The notes under the pieces were generated by a model. It saw only the letters and a list, made by a program, of their open reading frames with translations. It was not told where the DNA came from and did no database searches. Position numbers and translations under genes: made by a program. A DNA stretch of 64,000 nucleotides from Scilla litardierei (lineage: Eukaryota; Streptophyta; Magnoliopsida; Asparagales; Asparagaceae), in the NCBI GenBank assembly GCA_030789695.1, contig CM061130.1, positions 8,609,860 to 8,673,859 on the forward strand, written 5' to 3'. Below, piece after piece: positions 1 to 11,468 of this stretch. Every line of letters begins with the position of its first letter. Positions within the stretch are counted from its first letter, which is position 1.

Positions 1-454
1 TATTTCAAATTTTTTGAAAAAGATGTTTTCAAATAGGTTATGTCCCATCCTTAATCGGGATAGCGCAATTTAGAATTCCAAGTCCTACCACGATCCGGCC
101 ATGGTCATCTAACCCATGGGTGTGTAGAACAGGTCTCGTGGCTTGGCAATTGTTGCGCTAAAATTCTTTGCGCAAACTCTCACCTATTCCATTTTGAAAG
201 ATATGTTTTTCAAAAGTATTTTTCCGCTGCTGGTACCATACGGGTATCATTTCTGATTTCTTTTTACATGAGATAAGTAAGAGGGATACTTTGAAAGTTA
301 CTTCTAGATGGTAGTTGTGAACGAGTGAACTTCTCGATTCTAGAGTAACATTTCAGCGCATCCAAGGAACTTATCAAGTGTTTAAAGAATCGAAACTTTA
401 TGCACAGAATTTTGATCGTGTTTTTCATTTTCTTTGCAGTTTTTTGATTCGAAT
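1..454 (+). other. Leader/LTR-end region of a Copia element
   Basis: This stretch precedes the gag start of the Copia element and should be the end of its 5' LTR plus the untranslated leader. A clean initiator-tRNA primer site was not found; the nearest candidate is the GGTACCATACGGGTATC stretch near 229-247, which is not a convincing match. A TTTGCAG tract just before the gag ATG looks like a 3' splice site. No open reading frame was supported. The left LTR border lies outside the window or cannot be seen. Confidence 0.4.
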
Positions 455-3400
455 ATGTCTACCGCTTCTAAGAACATTGTCGCCGAGCTTAACAAAGGTG
501 AGAAGCTCAAAGGCGACAATTATAAACTTTGGTCAATAAAGATCCAATATGTTTTGGAGGAGCAAGATGTGCTCGAAACACTCCAAAACGTAATGGAAGA
601 ACCTGAGTTGGGCAATACGGCCCAACACAAGAGGGACCGAGAAGCTTATGAGACTTGGACTCGAAAGAACAAAATAGCACGTATTACGTTATTGTCCGCA
701 ATGGACAATGACATAATGCGTCTATTTCGGGAATTCGACCTAGCCAAAGACATATGGTCTGGGCTATAAATAAAGTTTGGTGGAACTTCGGTCACCAAAC
801 TCCGCTCCTTAAATATTCAATTTGATTCGTACAAAATGCGGCGAGATCAATCTATGAAAAAGCATCTCCGCCACATGGCGAATCTCATAGCTGAATTGAA
901 GGATGCGGGTCTTACGGTGTCTGACGAACAGCAGATCCAAGCAGTCATTCGTTCACTCCCAGATAGCTGGGATAACATGAAAATGCACCTCACTCATAAT
1001 GAGTGCATTAAAACTTTAAGCGATGTATCCAAACACCTCGAACTCGAGGAAGAGCGGATTCAAGCCGCAAAACCTAGTGCCGAAGTGCACATGGCCGCTA
1101 GTTCCTCACATGGAGGAAAGAAGCGGAAGGATAAATGCTTAAGGTTTATGAACGAACGAAAGCAAGAACCGGAAACCTCAAAGAAGACTAAGAACAAAAA
1201 GTGGCAAAAGAAAGTGCACTCAAAGAAGAAAAACTTGAAGAAGATCAAGTGATTTAAGTGCAACAAGTACGGTCACTTCGCCCGTACGTGTACGGATGGA
1301 AGTGATAAGGTAACTTGTAGGGCTAGTTACATATGTGTTTCTAGTTCCATGTTTCTTGCTGAATCTAACTATTTTTGGTTGATTGATTCAGGGGCCACAG
1401 ACCACGTAGCGAAGGACAGAAGGTTCTTCGTAGAGTATCGAAGGATAACTCAAGGAACAAAGTGGATATACGTCGGCAACAACACTCGTGTTGAAGTCAA
1501 GGGCGTCGGAACATGCAAGCTAGTTCTCGACAACGGCCGGACTCTATTATTGCACGACGTCCTCTTTGCTCCAGATATTCGAAGGAATATCGTATCCGTG
1601 ATCATGTTAATGTCTTTAGGTTATGAATGAAGGTTCTATGAACAAAATGTTGACCTTGTTTGTAATAGTTCTTTAGTTGGGTCGGGTAATGTTTGTAATG
1701 GATTGATTGTTTTAAACACTATGTATGATGATTCTTCTTCTATTAATGAAAGTTTCCATTTGACAAATGCTTCTAATTCTGAATCTGAGATCATTTGTTG
1801 GCATGCAAGACTTGGTCACATTGGACCAACTAGAATGGATAGACTTGCCAAAAGTGGCTTGCTATCTAATGTTTCAAAAGTTGAAATGTCAACTTGCGAA
1901 CATTGTCTTGTAGGGAAAACTTGTCGCAAGCCGTTTGGAACTGGCACAAGGGCCGAAGTTCCATTACAGCTTATCCATTCGGACATTTGCGGTCCAATGA
2001 ATGTTAAGACAAGACGCAGGAAGTCCTATTTCATCACCTTCATTGATGACTTCACCCGTTTCGGTCACATTTATTTGATTTTCCACAAACATGAAGCTTT
2101 ATCTTGCTTCAAAAACTATATGAGTTTAGTGGAAAATCAACTAGATCGCAAGATAAAGGTCTTGCGAACCGATTGGGGTGGAGAATATCAATCAACGAGT
2201 TTTAAGGAACTCTGTGATGAAAAAGGCATAGTTCATCAAATAACTATGCCTTATACTCCGCAACAAAACGGTGTTGCGCGGAAAGAAGAAATAGGACGTT
2301 GATGGAAATGGTCCGATCAATGATGTCTCAGGCAAATTTGCCCATCACCTTTTGGGGTGATGCATTATTGACGGCAGCATTCATCTTAAACCGTGTACCC
2401 TCGAAGTCGGTAAGTTCTACTCCTTATGAGTTGTGGAACAATAGAACTCCAGACTTAAGCATTCTAAAACCTTGGGGTTGTGCCTCTTACGCACATTTAT
2501 CTTCTCACAAATATGGCAAACTTGGGCCACGTGGGAGGAAGTGTATCTTCATCCGATACGCTGAAAACTCCAAAGGATATGTTTTCGTCGGTCAAGAGGA
2601 CAATGGGGGTCTAATAGAATTCGAATCGAGGAATGTTGTCTTCTTGGAAAACGAGTTTCCAAGACAGGGTGAGATAAGTCAAGACTTATCCTTGTTTGAG
2701 ACTTGGGATCAAGAAGGATCGGAACGTTCAAGTGGGAGAATCCTTGATGAAGAAAAAAATACGTTTCAAACTTCACCAATGGATGATACGAACGATACCA
2801 ATTCTATTCCGAGTGGGAGTGATGTTATTCCAAGTGGGAGTGATGTCATTCCAAGTGGGAGTGATCAAACTCAAGCAAGACGTAGTAATCGAACGAGGCT
2901 AACACCTCTGAGATTTGAGGATGAATTTCATCAAACTTTCATGACATTACTACAAGATGATGACGAACCTGCAAATTTCAAACAGGCCGTCACATGCCCT
3001 GCTAAAGATAAATGGATAGCGACGATGGAAGAAGAACTTCAATCCATGAAAACAAACCAAGTCTGGGACTTGGTTGAATTACCTAAGGGACGTAGAGCCA
3101 TTGGGAACAAGTGGGTTCTCAAAATCAAGCATAAGGCTGATGGCTCCATCGAGAAATATAAAGCTCGCCTTGTTGCGAAAGGTTTCACGCAACAGGAAGG
3201 AATAGACTACGAAGAGACTTTCTCTCCTGTCGTGCGTTTTACCTCCATTCGCTTAATTCTGGCAATGGTGGCTTGTTTGGACCTCGAGTTACATCAGATG
3301 GATGTAAAGACTGCTTTTCTTAACGGAGAACTAGATGAGGAGATCTATATGGAACAACCAAACGGGTTCGTACAAGAAGAAAACAAACATAAGGTTTGTA

Positions 3401-4503
3401 AACTTCGTAAATCCATATATGGTCTTAAACAATCCTCAAGGCAGTGGTATATGCGCTTTCAAGAAGTCATTTTGTCGTATGGTTTCTCCATGCTCGACGA
3501 AGACAACTGCGTATACATTAAGAGGATTAAGAACAAGTATGTAATTATGTCTCTTTATGTAGATGACATACTTATAGCCGGAAATGATAAGCGTCTTATC
3601 ATGGATATCAAAGCTTGGCTTTCATCCATCTTTGAAATGAAAGACATGGGTGAAGCTGCATATATCCTTGGGGTTAAGATATCAAGGAATCGTTCCAAGA
3701 AACTTCTTTCTCTCTCTCAAGAGACATATATAAAGAAAGTTTTAGAACGGTTTAATATGCAGGACTGCAAGCCAATTGATACTCCAATAAGCAAAGGCGA
3801 GGGTCTATGTTTGGAGATGTGTCCCAAAGATCCAAAAGAAAAGAAAGCTATGGAAAAGGTTCCATACTCCAGTGCTGTCGGGAGTCTGATGTACGCCATG
3901 ATGTGTACCAGACCGGACATTTGCTATGCTGTTGGTATGGTAATCCGTTACCAATCCAACCCAGGACAGGCACACTGGAAAGCGGTGAAGAGGATATTAA
4001 GGTACCTCAAAGGGACTGCGGACTATGCGTTGTGCTATCAAGGCAATACCTTGAGACTCGAAGGCTATACCGATGCTGATTGGGCAGGTGATCTCGACGA
4101 GCGAAGATCTACCTCAGGCTTTTTTTTCTTGCTCGGGAATGGTGCAATATCCTAGAGCAGCAAGAAGCAAACCTGCATCGCCCTATCAACCATGGAAGCC
4201 GAATTCGTAGCATTCAGCATGGCGGTCCAAGAAGCTGTTTGGCTTAGGAAATTCTTAGACAGGCTGACGAATGCCACTAACTCGAGCACTGTTCCTATAT
4301 ACAGTGATAGTCAAGCCTCGATTGCCTATGTCAAAGATCCTAAATTTCATTATAAGACCAAACACATTGATATTCGATTCAAGTTTGTGAAGGACTATGA
4401 CAAACGGAAGGAAGTAGACATAGGATACATATCCACGCATGAGATGATAGCGGATCCCCAGAGATGTGTTCTACAAACACTTATCATCTATGGGAATGCG
4501 TAG
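455..4503 (+). pseudogene. Ty1/Copia (Tnt1-like) gag-pol, broken
   Basis: This encoded the Copia polyprotein: capsid, aspartic protease, integrase, reverse transcriptase and RNase H. Seen in order: a gag domain with KGDNYKLWSIKIQYVLEE near its start; a zinc knuckle at about 1253-1290; protease WLIDSGATDH near 1380; integrase zinc region (HARLGHIG) near 1800-1920, with catalytic-region motifs HSDICGP, FIDDFTRF and a DWGGEY/QQNGVA end by 2280; reverse transcriptase with YVDD at 3556-3567; RNase H with YTDADWAGD near 4066. It is dead. In-frame stops lie at 767, 1250, 1628 and 4153. A 2-nt insertion near 2280 shifts the frame, and a small deletion near 4456 alters the C-terminus. The stop at 1250 falls where relatives have the first cysteine of the knuckle. 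The likely ATG is 455. Gene order PR-INT-RT-RH excludes Gypsy. Confidence 0.93.
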
Positions 4504-5550
4504 GTGCTGAGCTGTATCATGTAATATTTCCCATGTCTATAGAAGATCAAAGTTTAATAAAAGGAAGAAGTTCTTTTATATATTGCATACAAGTTTCTTA
4601 CAAATGATTTTATACATTTGTGTTTAAGTCTCAGCTATTTTATTGTGTGTATGTCGGACAGATTAAGGTTGGCTCTCTCACATGAGCAACCGCCTTATCT
4701 TATCAGATGGATAAGATAGAGATGAGACTAGTTTAAAGTCAAAATCATTAGACAAATGATTTAGAGTCATGACTTAAACAAGATAGTCGAATGAAAGATC
4801 TGCATCATATGGATGCTTACAAAAGATCTGAGATCTGTATCACAAGGATATTTAAAAGAGATCTCATAGGATTTTTTAAATCCTATCTGTCTTATGCAGG
4901 ATGAGAGTCCGGGAATATTTCATGGGTAGTAAGGGGACTCAAAAGATAGGCACTGTGGTGTCTGATCTTTCATCCGTACAACATCATTAAGACATACTCT
5001 CCCTGGGAAAGGAGTGATGTTGTAATACGTGTTCATACCACGTATGCATTTCGACCACTGAGTTAGTAGCAATAGAGTTTGCTATTATGTGAGACTCAAA
5101 GGCCAAATGGGTCTTAATTCTTACCCTCAAGGACTCCAATTGGTTCCTTTAGATTTGACGAGATGATCGCTATCTTAGCGTGTTGCTAATGGGCTATGAT
5201 AATTCGGCTCGGCGGGGCACGTTAGAAAAACGAATCAAGTCAAGATCAGAAGGTTCGCAAGAAGAGGAAGATTGATTTCATATTCGCATTTGGACTTTAA
5301 TGATTCAAAGCTGGCCAGCCAATTGTAATCCAGATGGGATTCAATTGTTGAATATAAAGTATAAGAAATGTGAAGAAATAATCTAGGGTAAAGCATGCGT
5401 TGAACTACTCAACTTTGCACCTTCGAGGTCGTTGTGTATCTCTAACTAGTGCACAACAACAGACTCTACGCGCATGACGGTCGCACGGTCTATTTCTCGG
5501 TATGATAGATGAAAGAACTAAGAGAAAGACGTTCTCTTACAATCCCCTCA
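4504..5550 (+). other. Long 3' untranslated region of the Copia element
   Basis: About 1 kb between the end of RNase H and the polypurine tract with no supported coding content. It contains several short imperfect repeats around AGATCTGAGATCTGTATC (4830-4860) and a self-complementary AGGATTTTTTAAATCCTA at 4868-4885. Nothing recognisable as a gene was seen. Confidence 0.5.
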
Positions 5551-5565
5551 AGTGTGAGTGGGAGA
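5551..5565 (+). other. Polypurine tract of the Copia element
   Basis: The purine-rich AGTGTGAGTGGGAGA lies directly before TGTTGG, the usual start of a Copia LTR. It would prime plus-strand DNA synthesis in reverse transcription. Its position after the pol gene on the same strand fits a 3' polypurine tract. Confidence 0.7.
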
Positions 5566-5870
5566 TGTTGGATATGGAAGACGTTTGTACACCCTTGTGG
5601 GGGATGTATGAGGGAATACGGACCTCGAACGTCGCGTACACGAAGTCGTGTGCAAAGGGAATCTGTTCCCTTGCGGAGAGGATCTCTAGATTAATGGGAA
5701 AGTCGCATTATATGTGCATAAGTGCATGCGACATATGGCTAATAAAGGGGTAATATCTTAAGCTTATGTTGTACCATGCATATGGTACAACTTAAGCTTA
5801 TAATGTGCCATGTATGATGGTACACCTTAGTTAAATTGTTCCAAAGGAACAATTACTCCTAAAATAACTA
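5566..5870 (+). mobile_element. Start of Copia 3' LTR, truncated
   Basis: The sequence begins TGTTGGATATGG right after the polypurine tract and runs about 305 bp, then gives way abruptly to Gypsy protease/RT coding sequence at about 5871. It includes a short inverted repeat around GTACCATGCATATGGTAC. No TATA box or R region was seen, so the LTR is probably cut off at the junction. The opposite LTR is not fully in the window, so pairing could not be tested. Confidence 0.6.
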
Positions 5871-5871
5871 C

Positions 5872-8273
5872 ATGTCAAACTTCGATGCGATATTCGGCAT
5901 GGATTGGTTAGGAAATTTCTATGCTACTGTCGATTGTCACAACAAGAAAGTAGTGTTTGAAATCCCTAATCATCCTGTGTTTGAATTCATGAGCATAGAC
6001 CGTTCACTTGGGCCTATCAAGTTTCGGGCCAAGCCGAACGAACTAATCATTGCATCGATGCAAGTTGAGCCCGTAAAACCTCGAGTGGTTCGCGACTTTA
6101 TAGACGTATTCCCTGAAGATATTTCAGGATTACCGCCTGATCGAGTTCTGGAATTCACTATCGACCTTATGCCGAACACTCAACCTATTTCGAAGGCTCC
6201 TTGTCGCATGGCTCCTGCTGAACTGGAGGAACTTCAAAAACAATTCGACTACCTGTTGCAGAAGAGATTGATTCATCCCAGCGTATCTCCTTGGAGTGCG
6301 CCAGTTCTTTTGGTCAAGAAGAAGGATGGGTCGAGAATGATGTGTGTGGACTACCGAGAACTGAATAAGGTAGCCATAAAGAACAAGTACCCGTTGCAGC
6401 GCATTGACGATATCTTCGATCAACTTGGCGGATCGTGAGTATTCTCGAAGCTGGATCTTCGAAGTGGTTATCATCAAGTGAAGGTCAGAAGTGGAGACAT
6501 CCCGAAGACGGCATTCCGGACCAAGTATGGGCACTATGAATTTGTAGTCATGCCATTCGATGTGACTAACGCCCCAGCAGTATTCATGAGCCTCATGAAC
6601 TTGATCTTCTATGAGTTCTTGGATAAGTTCGTAGTGATCTTCATCGATGACATCTTGGTCTACTCGAAGGATGAAGAAGAGCATGCCGAGCATCTGCGAA
6701 TTGTACTGGAGACATTGCAACATCATCGGTTATACGCCAAGTTCAGCAAGTGTGATTTCTAGCTCGACCGAGTCGCCTTTCTTGGGCATGTGGTATCAGG
6801 AGATGGTATCTCTGTCGATCCGGAGAAGGTCAGTTCAGTCAGGAACTGGCCGACTCCTCGATCAGCTACCGACATCAGGAGTTTCCTAGGATTGGCATGT
6901 TATTACCGTCGATTCATCAAGGACTTCTCGAAGATTGCCGAGCCTATGACACGCCTGACGAGGAAGGATGTCAAGTATGTATGGTCAGACTCTTGTGAGC
7001 AGGTGTTTGGGATATTGAAGGCCAAGCTGACGACTGCACCAGTGTTAGCTATACCAGACAGGACTAGGGGATTTGAAGTCTTCTGTGACGCATCTGGCAA
7101 GGGACTTAGATGTGTCCTGCATCAGCATGGTCATGTGGTCGCATATGCTTCTCGACAGTTGAAGATTCACGAGAAGAATTACCCGATGCATGACCTGGAA
7201 ATGGCAGCACATCACTATGGATTTCGTGACTGGACTACCTCGGAGTACTAAGCAGAATGATGCAATTTGGATGATCGTTGACCGATTAACCAAATCAGCA
7301 TATTTCATACCCTTCTGAGTAGGACAACCTACGGAAATACTTGCTAAGAAGTATATGGAGGAGATTGTTCAATTGCATGGTGTTCCGGTGAGCATCATCT
7401 CTGACCAGGACACTAGATTCACATCTTAGTTTGGGAAAAGTCTGCAATCCAATTTGGGTACCAGTCTGAGTTTCAGCACTGTGTATCACCCGCACACGGA
7501 TGGCCAATCAGAGCGTACCATCCAGATATTGGAGGATATGTTGCGAAATTGTATGCGGGATTTCAAAGGCTCGTGGGAAGATCACCTACACCTAGTAGAG
7601 TTTTTCTACAACAATAGCTACCAAGCCAGCATTGGCATGGCCCCATTCGCAGCACTCTATGGAAGGAAGTGTCGATCCCTGCTGAGTTGTGATGACATTG
7701 GTGATCGAGAATTATTGGGCCCGGAGATAATTGTTGAAACTGTTGGTGTAGTGCGTAACATCAGAGACAAGTTATGCATTGCACAAGACGGTACAAGCAT
7801 TGGTCTAATGCCAAGCGTCGCCACTTGGAGTTTCAACCAGGAGATCATATTTTCCTGAAGATATCCCCGAACCGAGGAGTGATACGTTTTGGGAGGCGAG
7901 GCAAGCTCAGTCCAAGGTTCGTTGGACCCTTTGATGTGTTAGAGCGAGTTGGAGAAGTGGCTTATCGTCTAGCTTATTGTCTAGCTCTATCGTCATCATT
8001 GGAGGGAGTACATAATGTTTTCCTTGTCTCACAACTGTGTCGTTATATCAGTGACCCTACGCATGTGTTTGATCATTCAGAGATCACGGTGCGACCAGAC
8101 CTTACCTATGAGCAGCAGCCTGTTCAAATTCTTGATCGACGTCAGAAGGCGCTCAGGAATAAGGTCGTCGAAATCGTGAGAGTGATGTGGTGACATGACT
8201 CGCCAGGAGAATCCACCTGGAAGCGAGAAGATGAGATGCGAGGAAGTTACCCCTACCTTTTCCTTGCACTGTA
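5872..8273 (+). pseudogene. Ty3/Gypsy chromovirus (Tekay-like) pol, broken
   Basis: Remains of a chromovirus pol. Seen in order: the end of the protease (FGMDWL, near 5887); reverse transcriptase with [10 protein letters not shown] near 6310 and the catalytic FIDD at 6640-6651; the start of RNase H (FCDASGKGL near 7080); then, after an internal deletion near 7205-7217, integrase (MDFVTGLP at 7217, catalytic-region SDQDTRF and TDGQSER); and a C-terminal chromodomain-like segment (QPVQILDRRQKALRNK, 8113-8160), typical of Tekay. Most of RNase H and the integrase zinc finger are missing. Stops are at 6436, 6760, about 7315, about 7425 and 8191, and a 1-nt loss near 7785 shifts the frame. The 5' end is cut by the Copia junction at 5870. 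Confidence 0.93.
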
Positions 8274-8299
8274 GAGAATTCCGGGGACGGAATTATTCT

Positions 8300-8312
8300 A
8301 AGGAGGGTAGGA
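8300..8312 (+). other. Polypurine tract of the chromovirus
   Basis: AAGGAGGGTAGGA immediately precedes TGTAAC. The preceding ATTCCGGGGACGGAATT is a close variant of the sequence that commonly lies between pol and the 3' LTR of Tekay/Del elements. Confidence 0.8.
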
Positions 8313-10974
8313 TGTAACGGCATGTTTTACTAATCGTGTTTGACTGCTGTGTGCGTGTATTTTTACTTCGTTGATCCAGTTACTATCGTCCGAGTATCCT
8401 TCGTCCGCACGTTGACGCGAGCGCATCGTTATTTTCGATTTTACCGTAACGTAATTTTAATCTGTTAAATCGTAATTGTTTTTAAATTAAAAATTAAAAT
8501 CCCTAATTATCTTTAACTAAAAAGTTAATTACTAATTAAATTATTACTTTTTACTAATCACTTTTCCTAAACTACTCTTACCAAGTTACTTTACCCTAAC
8601 CTATTCAATCCCCACCGTAATGAGGTGAGATCCAACATCCCGCATCAATTTCATAATCATCTCCCCTACCGCACAACCAACCCCCTTCAAAGCTGTCTCC
8701 CTCCACACCGTTCTTAAACCAAACCCACAACAACCACAAGCAACCACCCTCCACCAACAACCACACCAACAAGCACCATCCCACGTTCCACCATCATCAC
8801 CCCCTTTAACCTTACAACAACAATCTGCCTCCACCATCAGCCTCCACAACCTCCTTCCACCAGCAAGCATCAAACCCATTTCACCATCCCTCTCCCCCAT
8901 TCAAACCAGCCTCCACCATCTCCTTACAAACCAAAAACAAAACAGAAATTGAAGCCAAAAACAAATCGAAATCCAATCCCAAATCAACAAATTGGAACCC
9001 CAAATCCCCTCCTCCGATCCGTCACCGTGAACCGATCCACGCCGCACCTCAGATCCCGCGCGCCGCCTGGAAGCCGCCCGCGCCCGTACACCAACGCCCA
9101 AGCCCGGATCGCTGCGCCCGAACCGTCGCGTGCCCGAAGCCGCCGTCCCCCGCCCCCGATCGCCGTCCCCCGCCCGGATCTCCCTCACCGTGACCCCGAT
9201 CAGTCGCCGTCGTCGCCTTTGGGTCACCGCCTCCGCGAATCGCGCCATTCCGCCCCCGATCCGCGCCCCGCACAGCCCCCGAGGACGCCGCCACCGCCTT
9301 CGGAGCCACCGCCATGCCGATCGCCGCCCCGATCACCGGATCCCTGCCACTGCCGCTTGGAAGCCGCTCAGCCCGATCCGCCGCCGCCTTGCGTCGATCG
9401 CCCTGCAACGAAAAGAAAGAAAGATAGGGGAGAACGACAGTAAGAGAGAAGGGGTGAGGAACTATAAGAGGTGAGATATTATAAGTTTTTTTTTTATTAT
9501 TATTATTATAAAGTTATAAGTTAATTATTATAAGTTAATATTATAGTAGTATACCTTATGAGTTAAGTTAAAATTATTTGGTGTAAGTTAACAAAGTTTA
9601 GTTATTTTGTTAGTGAACTTATTTAAATAAGTTTAAATTAAGTCTAAGTTAATAAGTTAAGTTAGTATAAGTATTATTAACTAAGTTATTATATTTACCA
9701 TTATTAGTTTAAAATCGATTCCGTTATAGTAGCAATTAGGTAAATAGTTAATGTTTTAATAGGTTAGTTTAATGTCTTATAACTGGTTAATAATTATGGA
9801 CCTAATACCACAATTCTATGATGCAGATAAAACATGCTTCACGTTACCACCACCCAGACACCCACACCCACGTCAAGGCAAGTATTTCTAGTAATGAATT
9901 GCAAATCTGGCCGTTCGAACTTAGTGCTAAAATCTGATGTGTTTGTCAAATTCCGGTAGCCAGATATCATGTTTCACTTTGCTTATTGCGTTTTTAACTT
10001 AATTGGACTGCTTTTACTATCTGCATGCTAATAAGCTAAATTAATTGGGAAAAATGAGTATGTTACAAACACACATGTGATAACCATGGAATACAGATGG
10101 GATATAACCATCGAATACAGATGGGGTGAAACCATCGAATACAGATGTGGTGAAACCTAGGCGATGACTATACAGTACACTTTGGGTGGGGTTGGTCCAT
10201 TGTAGTAGGGTTTGTGAGTGTGTCTCGAACACGATTACGGCCCCTCCGGTGGAGGCAAGCCATTGTGTGGAGCGTCACGGTAAACCCCGGTGATAAGGTG
10301 TATCGAGAACATTTCACCTACCCAGGCATGGACTTATCACGTGCACAAATAATCAAATACTCAACATACAACTATTTTACTTTTAAAACTGCAAACCCAA
10401 GCATGCTCATAATTTACTTTTCTGCACTTATTATTCATAACTGTGTACTAACGCTCTTTTGTCCTCTTATAGTTGTTCCTCGTTTTCATTACTTTAAATA
10501 TCTTGCCGAGCTTATCGCTGACATATATTTCAACGTGTTATAAAATATATGTTAGGTTCAGAGACATAGTACCGTGATGACCCTACCTTTGAGGATCCTA
10601 CCTTAGGGGTGGACCCCGCTGATCAGAGCTACGAAGACATTGAGATCCTCCCCGCGGAAGGCTAGAGCGGGACATTTATATTTCAGTTTATTATTTGTAT
10701 TGTTATTTTCAGGTGTGTTTGCTTTCAGCAGATTGTAGGCCATGCTAGGCCTTAATTACTTGTGTGTTTGCTTTGGATGCTGATATTGTAATGTAATAAA
10801 TATTTGTGCTGCTTCTGAGATATTCGCGTGCAGGAACCTGCCTTCGCTAATTAACGCTTATTGTGCTTAAGTCAAAGAAGAAAGAAAAAATAATAAGTAC
10901 CTCTTCTTTGCTTTAAGCACATGCGGACCCGCTCGCGTCCTCGCCCCAAGTATACCGGGAAGCAGGGCGTGACA
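8313..10974 (+). mobile_element. 3' LTR of the chromovirus (about 2.66 kb)
   Basis: Starts TGTAACGGCATG after the polypurine tract and ends GGGCGTGACA, the same ending type as the solo LTR at 11469-14268. It contains a very CpG-rich, low-complexity island at about 9000-9420, AT-rich blocks at 8450-8600 and 9480-9760, and a short run of related 24-bp units (GAATACAGATGNGGTGAAACC) at 10085-10160. A short acidic open segment ends with a stop at 10663. The end is placed by analogy with the solo LTR; the partner LTR is outside the window, so the border is less certain than the start. Confidence 0.7.
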
Positions 10975-11305
10975 CGTAGCTCGGTCCTTAACCCACCTGA
11001 CGCCCATTGAGGGTGAAGCTCGTAAGCTTGCCCCGGAGTTGAGATAGGGGTAAGTGCGAGCCGTCGCTCGTTCCTTGTCCCACCTGGCGACCCTATCGAG
11101 GGCGAAGCTGTCATGCTTGCCCTGGAGTTGATGGAGGTGAAGATGCTAGCCGTAGCTCGTTCCTTAACCCTCCGGACGATCCTATCGAGGGCGAAGCTTG
11201 TCAGCCTGCCTTGGAGTCGAGGGAGGGGAGGGTGAGAGCCGTAGCTCGGTCCTTAACCCACCTGGAGCCTATCGAGGGCGAAGCTCGTAAGCTTGCCCCA
11301 GAGTT
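10974..11305. repeat. Tandem repeat, 87-89 bp unit, about 3.8 copies
   Basis: Units begin at 10974, 11061, 11150 and 11239. Each starts CCGTAGCTCG(G/T)TCCTTAACCC, continues with CCTATCGAGGGCGAAGCT and ends with a GGAGTTGAG-like purine run. The spacing is 87, 89 and 89 bp, and the last copy is incomplete. The copies differ by many substitutions, so the array is old. No protein-coding reading was supported. It lies directly after the chromovirus LTR end. Confidence 0.85.
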
Positions 11306-11463
11306 GAGTTAAGCTTGCCCATGCACATCCACAACACCACCCCACCCCCTGCACATCCCCACCCACACGCACATCCACCACCGTCGCTAGACCACTTCCA
11401 TCCCAACCCCCACCACAGTCAGCACGTAGAAAGGAGTTGGCCCATAAGCCCTCCTCCTCTACC
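11306..11463. other. C/A-rich unassigned sequence left of the solo LTR
   Basis: A strongly C- and CA-rich stretch (CACATCCACAACACCACC and similar). Its composition matches 14274-14355 on the other side of the solo LTR, as expected if the LTR inserted into one continuous sequence. It may be the leader of the Athila-type element whose ORF1 starts at 14356, but this is inference. Confidence 0.4.
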
Positions 11464-11468
11464 CCCAC

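Noticed and set aside
229..247. Primer-binding site of the first Copia element
   Set aside because: Contains GGTACC and GGTATC but lacks a convincing run complementary to initiator tRNA, and the LTR end cannot be confirmed.
8949..9474. Long Pro/Arg-rich open frames on both strands
   Set aside because: They overlap each other in several frames inside the CpG-rich island of an LTR; high GC alone removes stops.
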